From: Serinibacter arcticus
GTDB taxonomy: Bacteria; Actinomycetota; Actinomycetes; Actinomycetales; Beutenbergiaceae
Direction of reading: 5' to 3'
Assembly (NCBI RefSeq): GCF_003121705.1
Contig: NZ_PYHR01000002.1
Location: 124,001-188,000, forward strand
DNA length: 64,000 bases
Under the pieces are notes generated by a model. That model saw only the letters and a program-made list of their open reading frames with translations, had not been told where the DNA came from and did not search any database. Position numbers and translations under genes: made by a program. Of this stretch, positions 8,310-18,901 are shown one piece after another (positions within the stretch are counted from its first letter, which is position 1; each line of letters starts with the position of its first letter).

Positions 8310-9608
8310 ATGACGACGACCACCTCACCGGGCCACTCGCCCGCCGCCACCCCGACCTCCGTCACCGCCAGGGTCGAGGCCCGGGTCGCCGAGCTCGCCC
8401 CGCGCCTGGCCGCGTTCTCGAGCGACCTCTACGCGCACCCCGAGCTCGGCTACCGCGAGTTCCGCTCGGTCGAGGCGTTCGCCTCCGAGCTGGCCCACGC
8501 CGGCGTCGAGATCGAGCGCGGCACCGGCGGCATCCCGACGGCGTTCGCGGCCCGCGCAGGAACGCGCGAGTCCGGTCCCCAGGTCGTCATCACGGCCGAG
8601 TACGACGCGCTCCCCGGCGTCGGGCACGGGTGCGGTCACAACGTCATCGCGGCCTCCTCGCTCGGCGCCTTCCTCGCGCTCGCGCCGCTCTTCGAGGGCC
8701 CCGAGGCGCTGCCCGGCGGCGTCACGCTGCTCGGGACCCCGGCCGAGGAGGGTGGCGGCGGCAAGGAGCTGCTCATCCAGGCCGGCGCCTTCGACGGCTT
8801 CGACGCCTCCGTGATGGTGCACCCCGGTGGCGTCGACGTCGCCGCGGGCCCGTCGAACGCCAAGCGTCAGGTGGTCGCCACGTTCCGCGGTCGCACCGCG
8901 CACGCCGCCGCCAACCCGCACCTGGGGCGCAACGCGCTCGACGCGGCCGTGACCGCCTACCAGTCCATCGCGCAGTCCCGCCAGCACATCCTCCCCACCG
9001 ACCGGGTGCACGGTGTGTTCCTCGAGGCGGGCACCCGGCCCAACATCGTGCCCGAACGCGCAGTCCTGGAGTACTTCCTGCGCTCGCGCTCGGTCGAGAG
9101 CCTGCTCGCGCTGTCGGACAAGGTCGAGGCGGCCTTCCGAGGCGCCGCGATCGCCGCCGGCGTCGAGGTCGACATCGCGTGGGACGGCGAGCCGGTGTAC
9201 CTGCCGCAGCGCATCAACGCCACGCTCGCCGAGCGCTTCGTGCGCCACTCGGCCCCGCGTCGCGAGGTCCTCGCGGTGCAGGAGGACACCGGGGCGGGCC
9301 TCGGCTCCTCCGACGTCGGCAACGTCAGCCACCTGCTGCCCACGATCCAGCCGTCGGTCGCGATCGGCGACCCCGACATCCCGGGCCACTCGCGAGAGCG
9401 CGCCGACTCCACCCAGACACCGGACGGTCACCGCGCGATCGTGGACTCCTCGATCGCGCTCGCCCTGACGGCCGCCGACGTCCTGCTGGACGAGGACCTG
9501 CGCGAGGCCGCCTGGGCCGAGTTCCGCGCGGCCGGGGAAGCGATCCGGGTGGGCGACCTCGTGCCGCTCGCCCCGTGGCCGACGTTCCCGACGCCGCCCG
9601 CCGGCTGA
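8310..9608 (+). CDS. M20 family metal-dependent amidohydrolase (p-aminobenzoyl-glutamate hydrolase-like)
   Basis: A 432-residue M20D-type peptidase/amidohydrolase that hydrolyses an N-acyl amino acid or similar amide with one or two divalent metals. Visible family motifs are YAHPELGYREFRSVEAFASEL, EYDALPGVGHGCGHNVIA (metal-binding Cys/His), GTPAEEGGGGKELLIQAG (catalytic Glu pair), MVHPGG and the dimerisation-domain RTAHAAANPHLGRNALDA; DIPGHS near the C terminus is the last metal-site region. No signal peptide, so cytoplasmic. The VOC gene follows 49 bases later with its own ribosome-binding site and is probably cotranscribed. The exact substrate is undetermined. Confidence 0.88.
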   Translation: MTTTTSPGHSPAATPTSVTARVEARVAELAPRLAAFSSDLYAHPELGYREFRSVEAFASELAHAGVEIERGTGGIPTAFAARAGTRESGPQVVITAEYDALPGVGHGCGHNVIAASSLGAFLALAPLFEGPEALPGGVTLLGTPAEEGGGGKELLIQAGAFDGFDASVMVHPGGVDVAAGPSNAKRQVVATFRGRTAHAAANPHLGRNALDAAVTAYQSIAQSRQHILPTDRVHGVFLEAGTRPNIVPERAVLEYFLRSRSVESLLALSDKVEAAFRGAAIAAGVEVDIAWDGEPVYLPQRINATLAERFVRHSAPRREVLAVQEDTGAGLGSSDVGNVSHLLPTIQPSVAIGDPDIPGHSRERADSTQTPDGHRAIVDSSIALALTAADVLLDEDLREAAWAEFRAAGEAIRVGDLVPLAPWPTFPTPPAG

Positions 9609-9657
9609 CCCCGCCCGACCTCACCCTCCCGCCCGTCACCCACCCCAGGAGACCCGC

Positions 9658-10329
9658 ATGTCCGACACCACCACGCAGCGCCGCACCATCCCGGCCGACC
9701 TCGACCACGTCGTGTTCGCCGGCCCCGTCCTCGCCGACGCGATCGACGCCGTCGAGCGCCTCACCGGGGTGCGCGCCGCCCCGGGCGGCAAGCACCCGAC
9801 CGGCACCGCCAACGCGCTGATCGCCTTCACCATCGACGGCGAGCGGGTGCCGCACTACCTCGAGGTCATCGGCCCCGACCCCGAGGGCGAGCGCGCCGCC
9901 GGGGAGATCGACACGTTCGCGATCAAGCACCGCTCCGGCCCCGCCGTCGCCACCTTCGCGATCCACCCGAGCGACATCGTGGCGACGGCGCAGCGCGCTG
10001 CCGACGCGGGCGTCGACCTCGGCGAGATCCTCCCGCTGTCGCGCCGCACTCCGTCGGGCGAGCTGCTCGAGTGGCGCCTCACGCGCGGCGAGCGCCGGGA
10101 TCCCGACCCGGCGATCCCGTTCCTCATCGACTGGGGCACGACGGCGCAGCCCGGGCTGGGCGACATCCCCACCCTCGAGCTGCTCGCGGTCCGCGTGGAG
10201 CATCCGGACGCCTCGGCGCTGACGGAGAAGTACGCGCTCCTGGGCGTGGAGACCGAGGTCGTGCAGGCCGACGCGTTCGCGCTCGTGCTGACCGTCGCCG
10301 GCCCGGAGGGCCCGGTCGAGCTCCGCTGA
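9658..10329 (+). CDS. VOC family protein (glyoxalase-like domain)
   Basis: A 223-residue protein opening with DLDHVVFAGPVLADAIDAVERLTGVRAAPGGKHPTGTANAL, the pattern of the Glyoxalase_3-like vicinal-oxygen-chelate family, in which a conserved His near the N terminus and later acidic residues hold a metal. A second half with PHYLEVIGPDPEG and FLIDWGTTAQPGL completes a two-module fold. Enzymatic activity is not predictable from the sequence. AGGAGA lies eight bases before ATG 9658. It is the last gene of the amidohydrolase pair and ends at a bidirectional hairpin facing the siderophore operon. Confidence 0.82.
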   Translation: MSDTTTQRRTIPADLDHVVFAGPVLADAIDAVERLTGVRAAPGGKHPTGTANALIAFTIDGERVPHYLEVIGPDPEGERAAGEIDTFAIKHRSGPAVATFAIHPSDIVATAQRAADAGVDLGEILPLSRRTPSGELLEWRLTRGERRDPDPAIPFLIDWGTTAQPGLGDIPTLELLAVRVEHPDASALTEKYALLGVETEVVQADAFALVLTVAGPEGPVELR

Positions 10330-10358
10330 CCACCCTCGTACGCGACGGCGCCCCCGCC

Positions 10359-10412
10359 GAGAACGCCGGAGACTGCCGTATCGCGACCGGTACGGCAGGC
10401 ACCGGCGTTCTC
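10359..10412. terminator. Bidirectional terminator-like hairpin between convergent genes
   Basis: GAGAACGCCGG (10359-10369) pairs with CCGGCGTTCTC (10402-10412); inside, CTGCCGTA (10373-10380) pairs with TACGGCAG (10391-10398). It sits exactly between the VOC gene and the oppositely oriented ABC ATPase gene. Confidence 0.75.
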
Positions 10413-10426
10413 GACGGGGGAGCTGC

Positions 10427-11182
10427 TCACCAGTAGACGGCGAGCGGCTTCCCGTCGTGCTCGAGCACATCCACCCGGGTGCCGAAGACCTCGCTGAGGA
10501 TCTCCGGCGTCATGACCTCGCGCGGGGTGCCGACGTGGCGCACCCGGCCGTCCGCCATCGCGACGATGCGGTCGGCGTACCGCGCGGCGAAGTTGATGTC
10601 GTGCACCACGATCACGACCGTGCGTCCGAGCTCGCGCGCCGCGGCGTGCAGCTGGGCCATCATCTCCACGGCGTGCCGCATGTCGAGGTTGTTCAGGGGC
10701 TCGTCGAGCAGCAGGTAGTCCGTCTCCTGCGCAATCACCATCGCCACGTAGGCGCGCTGACGCTGCCCGCCCGAGAGCTCGTCGATGAAGCGGTGCTGCA
10801 GCGCGGTCAGGTCGAGGAACTCCAGCGCGTGCCCGACCGACTCGACGTCGCGGGCCGTCAGCCGTCCCTGGGAGTGCGGGAAGCGGCCGAGGCTCACGAG
10901 CTGGCGCACGGTGAGCCGGGCGGTGAACTGGTTCTCCTGGCGGAGGATCGCCAGCACCTGGGCGAGCTGCCGCGGCTTGGTGGAGCGCACGTCGAGCCCC
11001 GCGACCTCCACCCGGCCGGAGTCCGGCTGCAGCAGCCGGCCGATGGCGGTCAGCAGCGTCGACTTCCCGGCGCCGTTCGGACCGACCAGCGCGGTGACCC
11101 CGCCGCGCGGGATCGTCAGGTCGACGTCCGCGAGCGCGACCGTGTCGTCGTAGGACTTGGACAGCTCGGAGACGGTGATCAC
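10427..11182 (-). CDS. Iron-siderophore ABC transporter ATP-binding protein (YclP/FecE-like)
   Basis: A 251-residue ATPase that powers ferric-siderophore import. Walker A is GPNGAGKSTLL (about 34-44), the signature LSGGQRQRAYVAM near 137, Walker B DYLLLDEPLNNLD with the catalytic Glu, and the H-loop VIVVHDINFA. LEHDGKPLAVYW is a normal end. GTG 11182 overlaps the stop of the permease upstream by four bases (GTGA), so the pair is translationally coupled. It is last in a four-gene operon with a lipoprotein and two FecCD permeases, an order shared with the Bacillus YclNOPQ petrobactin importer. Confidence 0.93.
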   Translation of the reverse strand: MITVSELSKSYDDTVALADVDLTIPRGGVTALVGPNGAGKSTLLTAIGRLLQPDSGRVEVAGLDVRSTKPRQLAQVLAILRQENQFTARLTVRQLVSLGRFPHSQGRLTARDVESVGHALEFLDLTALQHRFIDELSGGQRQRAYVAMVIAQETDYLLLDEPLNNLDMRHAVEMMAQLHAAARELGRTVVIVVHDINFAARYADRIVAMADGRVRHVGTPREVMTPEILSEVFGTRVDVLEHDGKPLAVYW

Positions 11183-12219
11183 CGCAGCCCCTTCCGCAGG
11201 AGGTGGATCAGGAACACGGAACCGCCGATCAGCTCGATGATCACGGTCACCAGCCCCTGGGCGTAGAAGACGTGACGCAGCACGAAGTAGGCGAGCAGGA
11301 GCGTGGTCGCCCCCAGCAGCAGCACGACCGGGATCAGGCGTGAGTGCTCGTGCGAGCCGACGAGCTGGTACGTCAGCAGGGCGACCACGAAGCCGAGGAA
11401 GGTCATCGGTCCGACCAGGCTCACCGACGTCGCCACGAGCAGGGCGACCAGGAGCAGCACGAGCAGGACCTCGCGCTGGTAGGACACCCCGAGGCTGGTG
11501 GCGGTCTGGCGGCCGAGCCCCACGACGTCGAGCACGTGCCGACGCCGCCACAGCACGATCGCGACGACGCCCACGATGGCGCCCGCCCAGGGCAGGTAGT
11601 CGGGATCGGCCGCGCTGATGTTGCCGAACAGCCGAGCGGTGAGGATGTCGAACTCGCTCGGGGTGAGCAGACGCTGCATGAAGGTCGCGAGCGAGGCGAA
11701 GCCCATGCCGAGCACGACGCCCACGAGCAGCAGCAGGTGCAGGTTCGCGCGTCGTCCGGAGAACAACCAGCCGTACAGGGCCGTGGCGAAGACGACCATC
11801 ACGACCGTCTGCACCGCCGAGGCCGCGGCGCTGCCGGTGACGGCGAGCGCGCCCGCACCGCCCAGGAAGATCGCGGCGGTCTGGACCACGCGGTACATCG
11901 CGTCGAACCCGAGGATCGACGGCGTGAGGATCCGGTTGCCCGCGACGGTCTGGAAGACCAGCGTGGCCAGGCCCTGCGCGCAACCGACGATCACCACCGT
12001 CACGATGGAGGTCAGGCGCATCATCACGATGGTCGTGTGGCCGGAGGTGCCGGGCGGCACCGGGATGTCGTAGAGCGCGATGCCGGCGGCGCTGGCCAGG
12101 CCGACGAGCGCGACCAGGAGCACGGGCCAGGAGGAACGCAGCCGGCGCGCCAGGGGGCGGGCGGCCCGCGAGGACGGGGCTGCGTCTCCCGGCGGGGGAG
12201 CGGTCGTCGTCTCAGCCAC
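11179..12219 (-). CDS. FecCD family iron-siderophore permease (second subunit)
   Basis: A 346-residue integral membrane protein with about eight to nine hydrophobic helices, e.g. PVLLVALVGLASAAGIAL, ALYGWLF, LHLLLLVGVVLGMGFASL and VVLLLGATTLLLAYFVL. The FecCD coupling region GLGRQTATSLGVSYQRE and VGPMTFLGFVVALLTYQLVG are typical. It forms the import channel with the next permease gene upstream. Its ATG overlaps the end of that gene by eight bases. The N-terminal 35 residues are hydrophilic and Pro/Arg-rich, probably cytoplasmic. Confidence 0.9.
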   Translation of the reverse strand: MAETTTAPPPGDAAPSSRAARPLARRLRSSWPVLLVALVGLASAAGIALYDIPVPPGTSGHTTIVMMRLTSIVTVVIVGCAQGLATLVFQTVAGNRILTPSILGFDAMYRVVQTAAIFLGGAGALAVTGSAAASAVQTVVMVVFATALYGWLFSGRRANLHLLLLVGVVLGMGFASLATFMQRLLTPSEFDILTARLFGNISAADPDYLPWAGAIVGVVAIVLWRRRHVLDVVGLGRQTATSLGVSYQREVLLVLLLVALLVATSVSLVGPMTFLGFVVALLTYQLVGSHEHSRLIPVVLLLGATTLLLAYFVLRHVFYAQGLVTVIIELIGGSVFLIHLLRKGLR

Positions 12220-13186
12220 GACGCCTCATCCGCAGCACGAGCGTGATGAACACGGCGGCGCCGACGATGCCCAGCACCATCGACGCGGGCACCTCGAAGG
12301 GCATCCGGACGGTGCGGCCGAGGATGTCGCAGACCGTGACGAGGGCGATGCCGCCGAGGCAGACCCACGGCAGGTTGCTGCGCATGTCGTCGCCGCGCAC
12401 GAGCGTGACGATGTTGGGCACGACCAGACCGATGAACGGCAGGAAGCCCACGACGACGGTGGTGACACCGGTGGCGACCGCGACCAGGCCCGTGCCGGTG
12501 AGCATGACGCGCTCGTAGCTGAGGCCGACGTTGGTCGCGACGTCCTTGCCCAGCCCGGCGACGGTGAGCCGGTCGGCCATGACGGCGACGGCCACCACGA
12601 CGACGGCCACGATCCACAGCACCTCGTACTGCCCGCGCACCACCGAGGTGAACGAGCCCATGAACCACGTGCCCAGCAGCTGCAGGTAGTTCGTCGAGAG
12701 AGCCAGCAGCGTGGTGAACGAGCTGACGACCGTGCCGAGCATGATGCCGACGATCGGCACGACCAGCGTCGAGCGGACCTGGACGCGGCGCAGCACGAGC
12801 ATGAAGACGAGGGTGCCGACGAAGGCCGCTCCCGAGGAGATGACCATCCGGGTGGTGAGCGACGCCGTCGGGAGCCAGATCACCGAGACCAGCAGGCCCA
12901 GCGCGGCCCACTCGGTGGTGCCGCTGGTGGTCGGCTCGACGAACCGGTTCTGGGTGAGCAGCTGCAGCACGAGGCCCGACATCGCCATCGCGGTCCCGGC
13001 GAGCACGAGCGCGAGCGTGCGCGGCACCCGCGTGATCCAGAACATCGCCCCGCCGCCCTCGCTCGCCAGGTCGTACACGCCGACGAACAGCGAGGCGACG
13101 ACGAGCGCGAGCGTGAGGGCGACGGCGATCGGCAGCGCGGCGCGCCGCCCCCACGTGGTGGGGGCGACGCGGGCGGTCAGGCTCAC
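12212..13186 (-). CDS. FecCD family iron-siderophore permease (first subunit)
   Basis: A 324-residue multi-helix permease. RVPRTLALVLAGTAMAMSGLVLQLLTQNRFVEPTTSG is the conserved segment of the YclN-like branch, and GLGKDVATNVGLSYERVMLTGTG plus GFLPFIGLVVPNIVTLVRGDD contain the ATPase-contact loop. GTG 13186 is used because it overlaps the stop of the binding-protein gene by four bases and gives a correctly sized protein; the longer upstream reading frame is the wrong frame of that gene. Pairs with the second permease to form the membrane channel. Confidence 0.9.
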   Translation of the reverse strand: MSLTARVAPTTWGRRAALPIAVALTLALVVASLFVGVYDLASEGGGAMFWITRVPRTLALVLAGTAMAMSGLVLQLLTQNRFVEPTTSGTTEWAALGLLVSVIWLPTASLTTRMVISSGAAFVGTLVFMLVLRRVQVRSTLVVPIVGIMLGTVVSSFTTLLALSTNYLQLLGTWFMGSFTSVVRGQYEVLWIVAVVVVAVAVMADRLTVAGLGKDVATNVGLSYERVMLTGTGLVAVATGVTTVVVGFLPFIGLVVPNIVTLVRGDDMRSNLPWVCLGGIALVTVCDILGRTVRMPFEVPASMVLGIVGAAVFITLVLRMRRRG

Positions 13187-14241
13187 TCGGCCTTGGCGCC
13201 GAAGGCGTCCGCGATCTGCTGGAAGAGCGCGGTGTAGGCCTGGATGTCCTCGGTGAGGTAGAAGTTCGGGTCGAGGTAGATGACCTGGTCCTTCGCGACG
13301 GCGGGGACGTCGGCCAGCGCGGCGGAGCCACTGATGAGCTCCTGCGCCGAGGTGTACTCGCCCTCGCCGACGCCGGAGCCGTCGCGGTCGAGCACGATGA
13401 TCCACTCGGGCGCCGCGGCGGCGATGGCCTCGACGCTGATGTCGTCGCCGTGGGAGGTGTCCTCCGCGGCCTGCTCGATCGCGGGCTGCAGGTCGAGCGT
13501 CGGGAAGAGCATGCCGAGGCTGCGGCCGGTCACCGGGGCGGAGTAGGCGATCTCGCCGCCGGAGGTGATGAGGCCGACGACCGTGTCGGTGCCGTTGTAG
13601 GCGTCCGAGGCGGCGGTGACGGCGTCGTCGTAGTCGGCGACGATCTCGGCCGCCTCGTCCTCCCGGTCGAAGATCTGCCCGAGGATCTCGATCTGACGCT
13701 TGAGCTCGTCGGAGATCTCCTCGCCCTCGCGCGGGTGGGCCTCGACGACGACGGCGTCCGGGTTCTGGCTCACGATCGAGTCGTAGCTCTCCTGGAAGCG
13801 GTAGCCGCCGATGACCAGGTCGGGGGTGGCGGCGATGATGCTCTCGAGGTTGGGCTCGCGGTGGGAGCCGACGTCGAGCACGGCCTCGTTCTCGGTGTAC
13901 TCGGGCCAGATGCCCGTGCCCATGATCGGCTTCGGGGCGGCGACGAGCTCGACGTCCCACGCCGACAGCGTGCTGAAGACGTGGTTGTCGAGGGCGACGA
14001 CGCGCTCGGGGTTCACCGGAACCTCGAGCTGGCCGTGGTTGTCCTCGATCGTGACGGTGCCGGTGGCCGCGGCGTCGGAGTCGGTGGTCACGGTCGCGTC
14101 GTCGGTCGCGCCGGACGTCGCGGTGGAGTCGGACGACGGCGGGTCGGCGGCCTCGCTCGCACCGCACGCGGCGAGCGCGAGCGCGAGGGGGAGGACGGCC
14201 GCTCCGGCCAGCAGACGGCGGGCGGGGGTGGTTGAGCGCAT
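13183..14241 (-). CDS. Iron-siderophore-binding lipoprotein (FecB/YclQ-like)
   Basis: A 352-residue substrate-binding lipoprotein: signal peptide ending LPLALALAAC, a Ser/Thr/Asp-rich linker, then a periplasmic-binding-type fold with VTIEDNHGQLEVPVNPERVVALDNHVFSTLSAW, IIAATPDLVIGGYRF and AAAAPEWIIVLDRD. In Gram-positive bacteria it is lipid-anchored outside the membrane and delivers ferric siderophore to the two permeases. ATG 14241 is preferred to the TTG five codons upstream since GGAG lies nine bases before it. An iron-box palindrome lies about 30 bases upstream, so expression is probably iron-repressed. Confidence 0.92.
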   Translation of the reverse strand: MRSTTPARRLLAGAAVLPLALALAACGASEAADPPSSDSTATSGATDDATVTTDSDAAATGTVTIEDNHGQLEVPVNPERVVALDNHVFSTLSAWDVELVAAPKPIMGTGIWPEYTENEAVLDVGSHREPNLESIIAATPDLVIGGYRFQESYDSIVSQNPDAVVVEAHPREGEEISDELKRQIEILGQIFDREDEAAEIVADYDDAVTAASDAYNGTDTVVGLITSGGEIAYSAPVTGRSLGMLFPTLDLQPAIEQAAEDTSHGDDISVEAIAAAAPEWIIVLDRDGSGVGEGEYTSAQELISGSAALADVPAVAKDQVIYLDPNFYLTEDIQAYTALFQQIADAFGAKAE

Positions 14242-14269
14242 GGTGAGGGTCTCCAAGTCAGGGGATGCT

Positions 14270-15902
<1,633 letters not shown>

Positions 15903-15944
15903 CACGGCTCGCGGGCGCGCCGCGCGGTCGAGTGGCGGTGCAGG

Positions 15945-17810
15945 TCAGCGGCGGCGCGTCCCGAAGATCGAGCGGGTGATCTCACGGCCGAGCTGCGTGC
16001 CGGCCGACTTGAGGAAGTTGTCGAGCGGGGAGGCGGAGGAGCGGGACGACGTCGAGCGAGTCGTCCGCGTCCGGCTCGCGTCGGTCCTCGCCTGTCGCTC
16101 GAGGTCCCTGCGCATCTGCTCGAGCTCCTTGGCCCGCGCCTTGGCCTCCTTCTCCGCCGCGGCGGCGCGGACCTGCGCCTCCTTCTCGGCGGCGATGCGC
16201 TCCTGCTCGGCGGCCTCCGCCTGCTCCTGCAGCGCGACCCGCCGCTGCAGGATCTCGTAGGCCGAGGTGTTGTCGACGGCGACGGCGTAGCGCGGGCCGA
16301 GCTCCGACGTCGCGATCGACTGCGCGATCGTCGCGTCCGGGGCGACGTCCATGGCTGAGCGCGGGGCCCGGATCCGGGTCCACGCCACCGGCGTCGGGGC
16401 GCCCTTCTCCGACATCACCGTGACGACCGCCTCGCCCGTGCCCAGTGAGGTCAGCAGCTTCTCGAGGTCGTAGGAGGAGGTGGGATACGTGCGGACGGCG
16501 GCGCGCAGCGAGGCCGCGTCCTGCGGCGTGAAGGCGCGCAGCGCGTGCTGCACCCGGTTGCCGAGCTGGGCCAGCACGTCGGCGGGCACGTCCTTGGGCG
16601 TCTGCGTGACGAACACGATGCCGACGCCCTTGGAACGGATGAGGCGGACCGTCTGGGTGACCTGCGTGAGGAAGTCCTTGGACGCGTCGGTGAAAAGCAG
16701 GTGCGCCTCGTCGAAGAAGAACACCAGGCGCGGCTTGTCGAGGTCCCCGACCTCGGGCAGCTCCGAGAAGAGGTCGGCCAGCAGCCACATGAGGAAGGTC
16801 GAGAACAGTGCGGGACGGTCGGCGACGGCGGGGAGCTCGAGCGCGGAGATGACGCCGCGGCCGTCGGCGGCCGTGCGCAGCAGGTCGCTCGAGGCGAAGG
16901 CCGGCTCGCCGAAGAAGGCGTCGGCGCCCTGGGCCTGCAGCGCGACGATCTCGCGCAGGATCACGCCGGCCGTGGCGCCGGAGACGCCGCCGATGCCCTT
17001 GAGCTCGCTCTTGCCCTCGTCGGAGGTGAGGAAGGCGATCGTGGCCTGGAGGTCCTTGAGGTCGAGCAGCGCCAGGCCCTGGAGGTCGGCCCAGTGGAAG
17101 ATCAGGCCGAGGCTCGACTCCTGCGTCTCGTTCAGGCCCAGCACCTTCGACAGCAGCAGCGGCCCGAAGTCGGTGACCGTCGTGCGGATGGGGGTGCCGT
17201 GCCCGAGCCCGCCGAGCGAGAACAGCTCGACCGGGTACGTGGTGGGCGACCAGTCCTGGCCCAGCGACGCCGTGCGGGCGAGCAGCTTCTCCGAGGACGT
17301 CCCCGGCGCGAGCAGCCCGGTGAGGTCGCCCTTGACGTCGGCGACGAAGGTCGGCACGCCGGCCTCGCTCAGGCCCTCGGCCATCGCCTGGAGGGTGCGG
17401 GTCTTGCCGGTGCCGGTCGCGCCGGCCACGAGGCCGTGCCGGTTGAGCATGCCGAGGGAGAAGGCGACCTGGGCCGCGGGCTCGGGCTCGCCGTCGACCA
17501 GCAGTGCGCCGAGCGGGAGGGAGCCGCCGGGGAAGGCGTAGGCGGCGGCGACGTCCGCGGGGTAGCCCGTGAGGGTGGAGGCCGGGGTGGGGGTGTCGGT
17601 GGGGGCCGGCTCGGGGGTAGCCGTCACGGCTTGCTCCGGGACGGGAGCCTCGGCGGCAGGGGCCTCGGGCCGGGCGGAGGCCGCAGCCTCCGCCGCCTCG
17701 AGGGCGGCACGGGCGGCGACGGCCCGCGCGGCCGCCGCATCGGCGTCGGCCTGGGCGGCCTCGGCTCGCAGGCGGGCCAGCTCGGCATCGGGGGCGACGG
17801 GCTCAGTCAC
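15945..17810 (-). CDS. HerA/FtsK-like helicase-domain ATPase, DUF853 family
   Basis: A 621-residue protein. Residues 8-45 form an Ala/Glu-rich coiled coil, 45-80 a Pro/Thr/Ala linker, then the ATPase core: GLVAGATGTGKTRTL (Walker A, about 130-137), VADVKGDLTGLL, and Walker B LVFFFDEAHLLF, followed by QTPKDVPADVLAQLGNRVQHALRAFTPQDAASL. The C terminus is a long charged helix (RVALQEQAEAAEQERIAAEKEAQVRAAAAEKEAKA) and an RST-rich tail. The DUF853 family is widespread and its cellular role unproven; a DNA-handling motor is inferred from HerA likeness. It precedes argG on the same strand by 80 bp and diverges from comEA. Confidence 0.85.
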   Translation of the reverse strand: MTEPVAPDAELARLRAEAAQADADAAAARAVAARAALEAAEAAASARPEAPAAEAPVPEQAVTATPEPAPTDTPTPASTLTGYPADVAAAYAFPGGSLPLGALLVDGEPEPAAQVAFSLGMLNRHGLVAGATGTGKTRTLQAMAEGLSEAGVPTFVADVKGDLTGLLAPGTSSEKLLARTASLGQDWSPTTYPVELFSLGGLGHGTPIRTTVTDFGPLLLSKVLGLNETQESSLGLIFHWADLQGLALLDLKDLQATIAFLTSDEGKSELKGIGGVSGATAGVILREIVALQAQGADAFFGEPAFASSDLLRTAADGRGVISALELPAVADRPALFSTFLMWLLADLFSELPEVGDLDKPRLVFFFDEAHLLFTDASKDFLTQVTQTVRLIRSKGVGIVFVTQTPKDVPADVLAQLGNRVQHALRAFTPQDAASLRAAVRTYPTSSYDLEKLLTSLGTGEAVVTVMSEKGAPTPVAWTRIRAPRSAMDVAPDATIAQSIATSELGPRYAVAVDNTSAYEILQRRVALQEQAEAAEQERIAAEKEAQVRAAAAEKEAKARAKELEQMRRDLERQARTDASRTRTTRSTSSRSSASPLDNFLKSAGTQLGREITRSIFGTRRR

Positions 17811-17938
17811 GGTGGTGTCCTTTCACGACTGGTCGTGAGCCTAGGCCAGCCCACCCTCCGGACTGTCCCCAACCGCTGGACGTGTCGCCCAGATGCACGA
17901 GGTGCTCGAGGGCCCTGTGACGCCAGTCCCTCGGCTCC

Positions 17939-17944
17939 TACCGT
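17939..17944 (+). promoter_or_regulatory. -10 box TACCGT, six bases before comEA start
   Basis: TACCGT, then six bases, then ATG 17951; no ribosome-binding site is present, consistent with a leaderless comEA-comEC message. Confidence 0.4.
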
Positions 17945-17950
17945 CACGGC

Positions 17951-18901
17951 ATGGCAGCACCGCAGGGAACCCGGCGTCGTCGAGGTGACGAGCGCGCCCG
18001 GGTGATGGCGCTGACCCGGGCGGCGTACACGGTCGCGGAGGGTGGCCTGCCGGGCACCGGGGAGGACGAGGAGGAGCCGATCGAGAGCGAGAGGCGGACC
18101 GCGGGGAGGCCAGCGCCGGCTCGGCACGGCACCTCACGGGCGATGCCGCCGGCGTCCCGTCGTCGGGCGCGCCGGCTCTCGCCGCGGGCGGCGCTGGCGG
18201 CCGCTGTCGCGCTGGCGCTCGCGACGGCGTTCCTCGTGGTGCGCGCGGCCGTCACCACCTCGTCGGTGGTCGAGGTGCCGCCCGTGGCGCCCAGCGCGGC
18301 CGAGCCCGTCGTGGAGGTTCCGGCGGATGACGGCGGTGATCCCTCCGAGGAAGGTGCCGGGGCGCCCCCGGACGCCTCCGACCCCACCGCCGTCCCGACG
18401 GACACGGCGGCACCGGGCGGCGCCCCGGCTCCCGCGACGACCGTCGTCGTCCACGTCTCGGGCCACGTTCTCGCCCCCGGGGTGGTCACGCTCGCGGCCG
18501 GGGCCCGGGTCCACGAGGCGGTCGCGGCCACGGGCGGCGCCGACGGCGAGGCCGATCTCGACGCGCTCAACCTCGCCCGGGTGCTGGTGGACGGCGAGCA
18601 GGTGCACGTGCCGGCGGTGGGGGAGTCGGCACCCCCGGTGGTCGACGCGGGTGGGTCGGGCGTGACGCCGGGGTCCCCGACGACGCCCGGCTCGGTCGCG
18701 GGACCCACCGGTCGCGTGAACCTCAACACCGCCACGCTCGCCGAGCTCGACGCGCTCCCGGGAATCGGGCCGGCGATCGCGCAGCGCGTGATCGACTGGC
18801 GCGAGGCCAACGACGGCTTTCGCGACGTCGCGGAGCTCGACGAGGTCTCCGGCATCGGACCGAGCCTCATGGGCTCGCTCCGGGACCTGGTGACCGTGTG
18901 A
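17951..18901 (+). CDS. comEA: ComEA-like DNA-binding protein (SLBB plus helix-hairpin-helix)
   Basis: A 316-residue membrane-anchored DNA receptor of the natural-transformation machinery. Order of parts: a hydrophilic cytoplasmic region (1-75), one membrane helix RAALAAAVALALATAFLVV (about 77-96), a Pro/Ala-rich spacer, an SLBB domain (VVVHVSGHVLAPGVVTLAAGARVHEAVAATGGADGEADL) and a double helix-hairpin-helix VNLNTATLAELDALPGIGPAIAQRVIDWR...GIGPSLMGSLRDL at the C terminus. The cytoplasmic N terminus is longer than in Bacillus ComEA. It overlaps comEC by four bases (GTGA). Confidence 0.93.
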   Translation: MAAPQGTRRRRGDERARVMALTRAAYTVAEGGLPGTGEDEEEPIESERRTAGRPAPARHGTSRAMPPASRRRARRLSPRAALAAAVALALATAFLVVRAAVTTSSVVEVPPVAPSAAEPVVEVPADDGGDPSEEGAGAPPDASDPTAVPTDTAAPGGAPAPATTVVVHVSGHVLAPGVVTLAAGARVHEAVAATGGADGEADLDALNLARVLVDGEQVHVPAVGESAPPVVDAGGSGVTPGSPTTPGSVAGPTGRVNLNTATLAELDALPGIGPAIAQRVIDWREANDGFRDVAELDEVSGIGPSLMGSLRDLVTV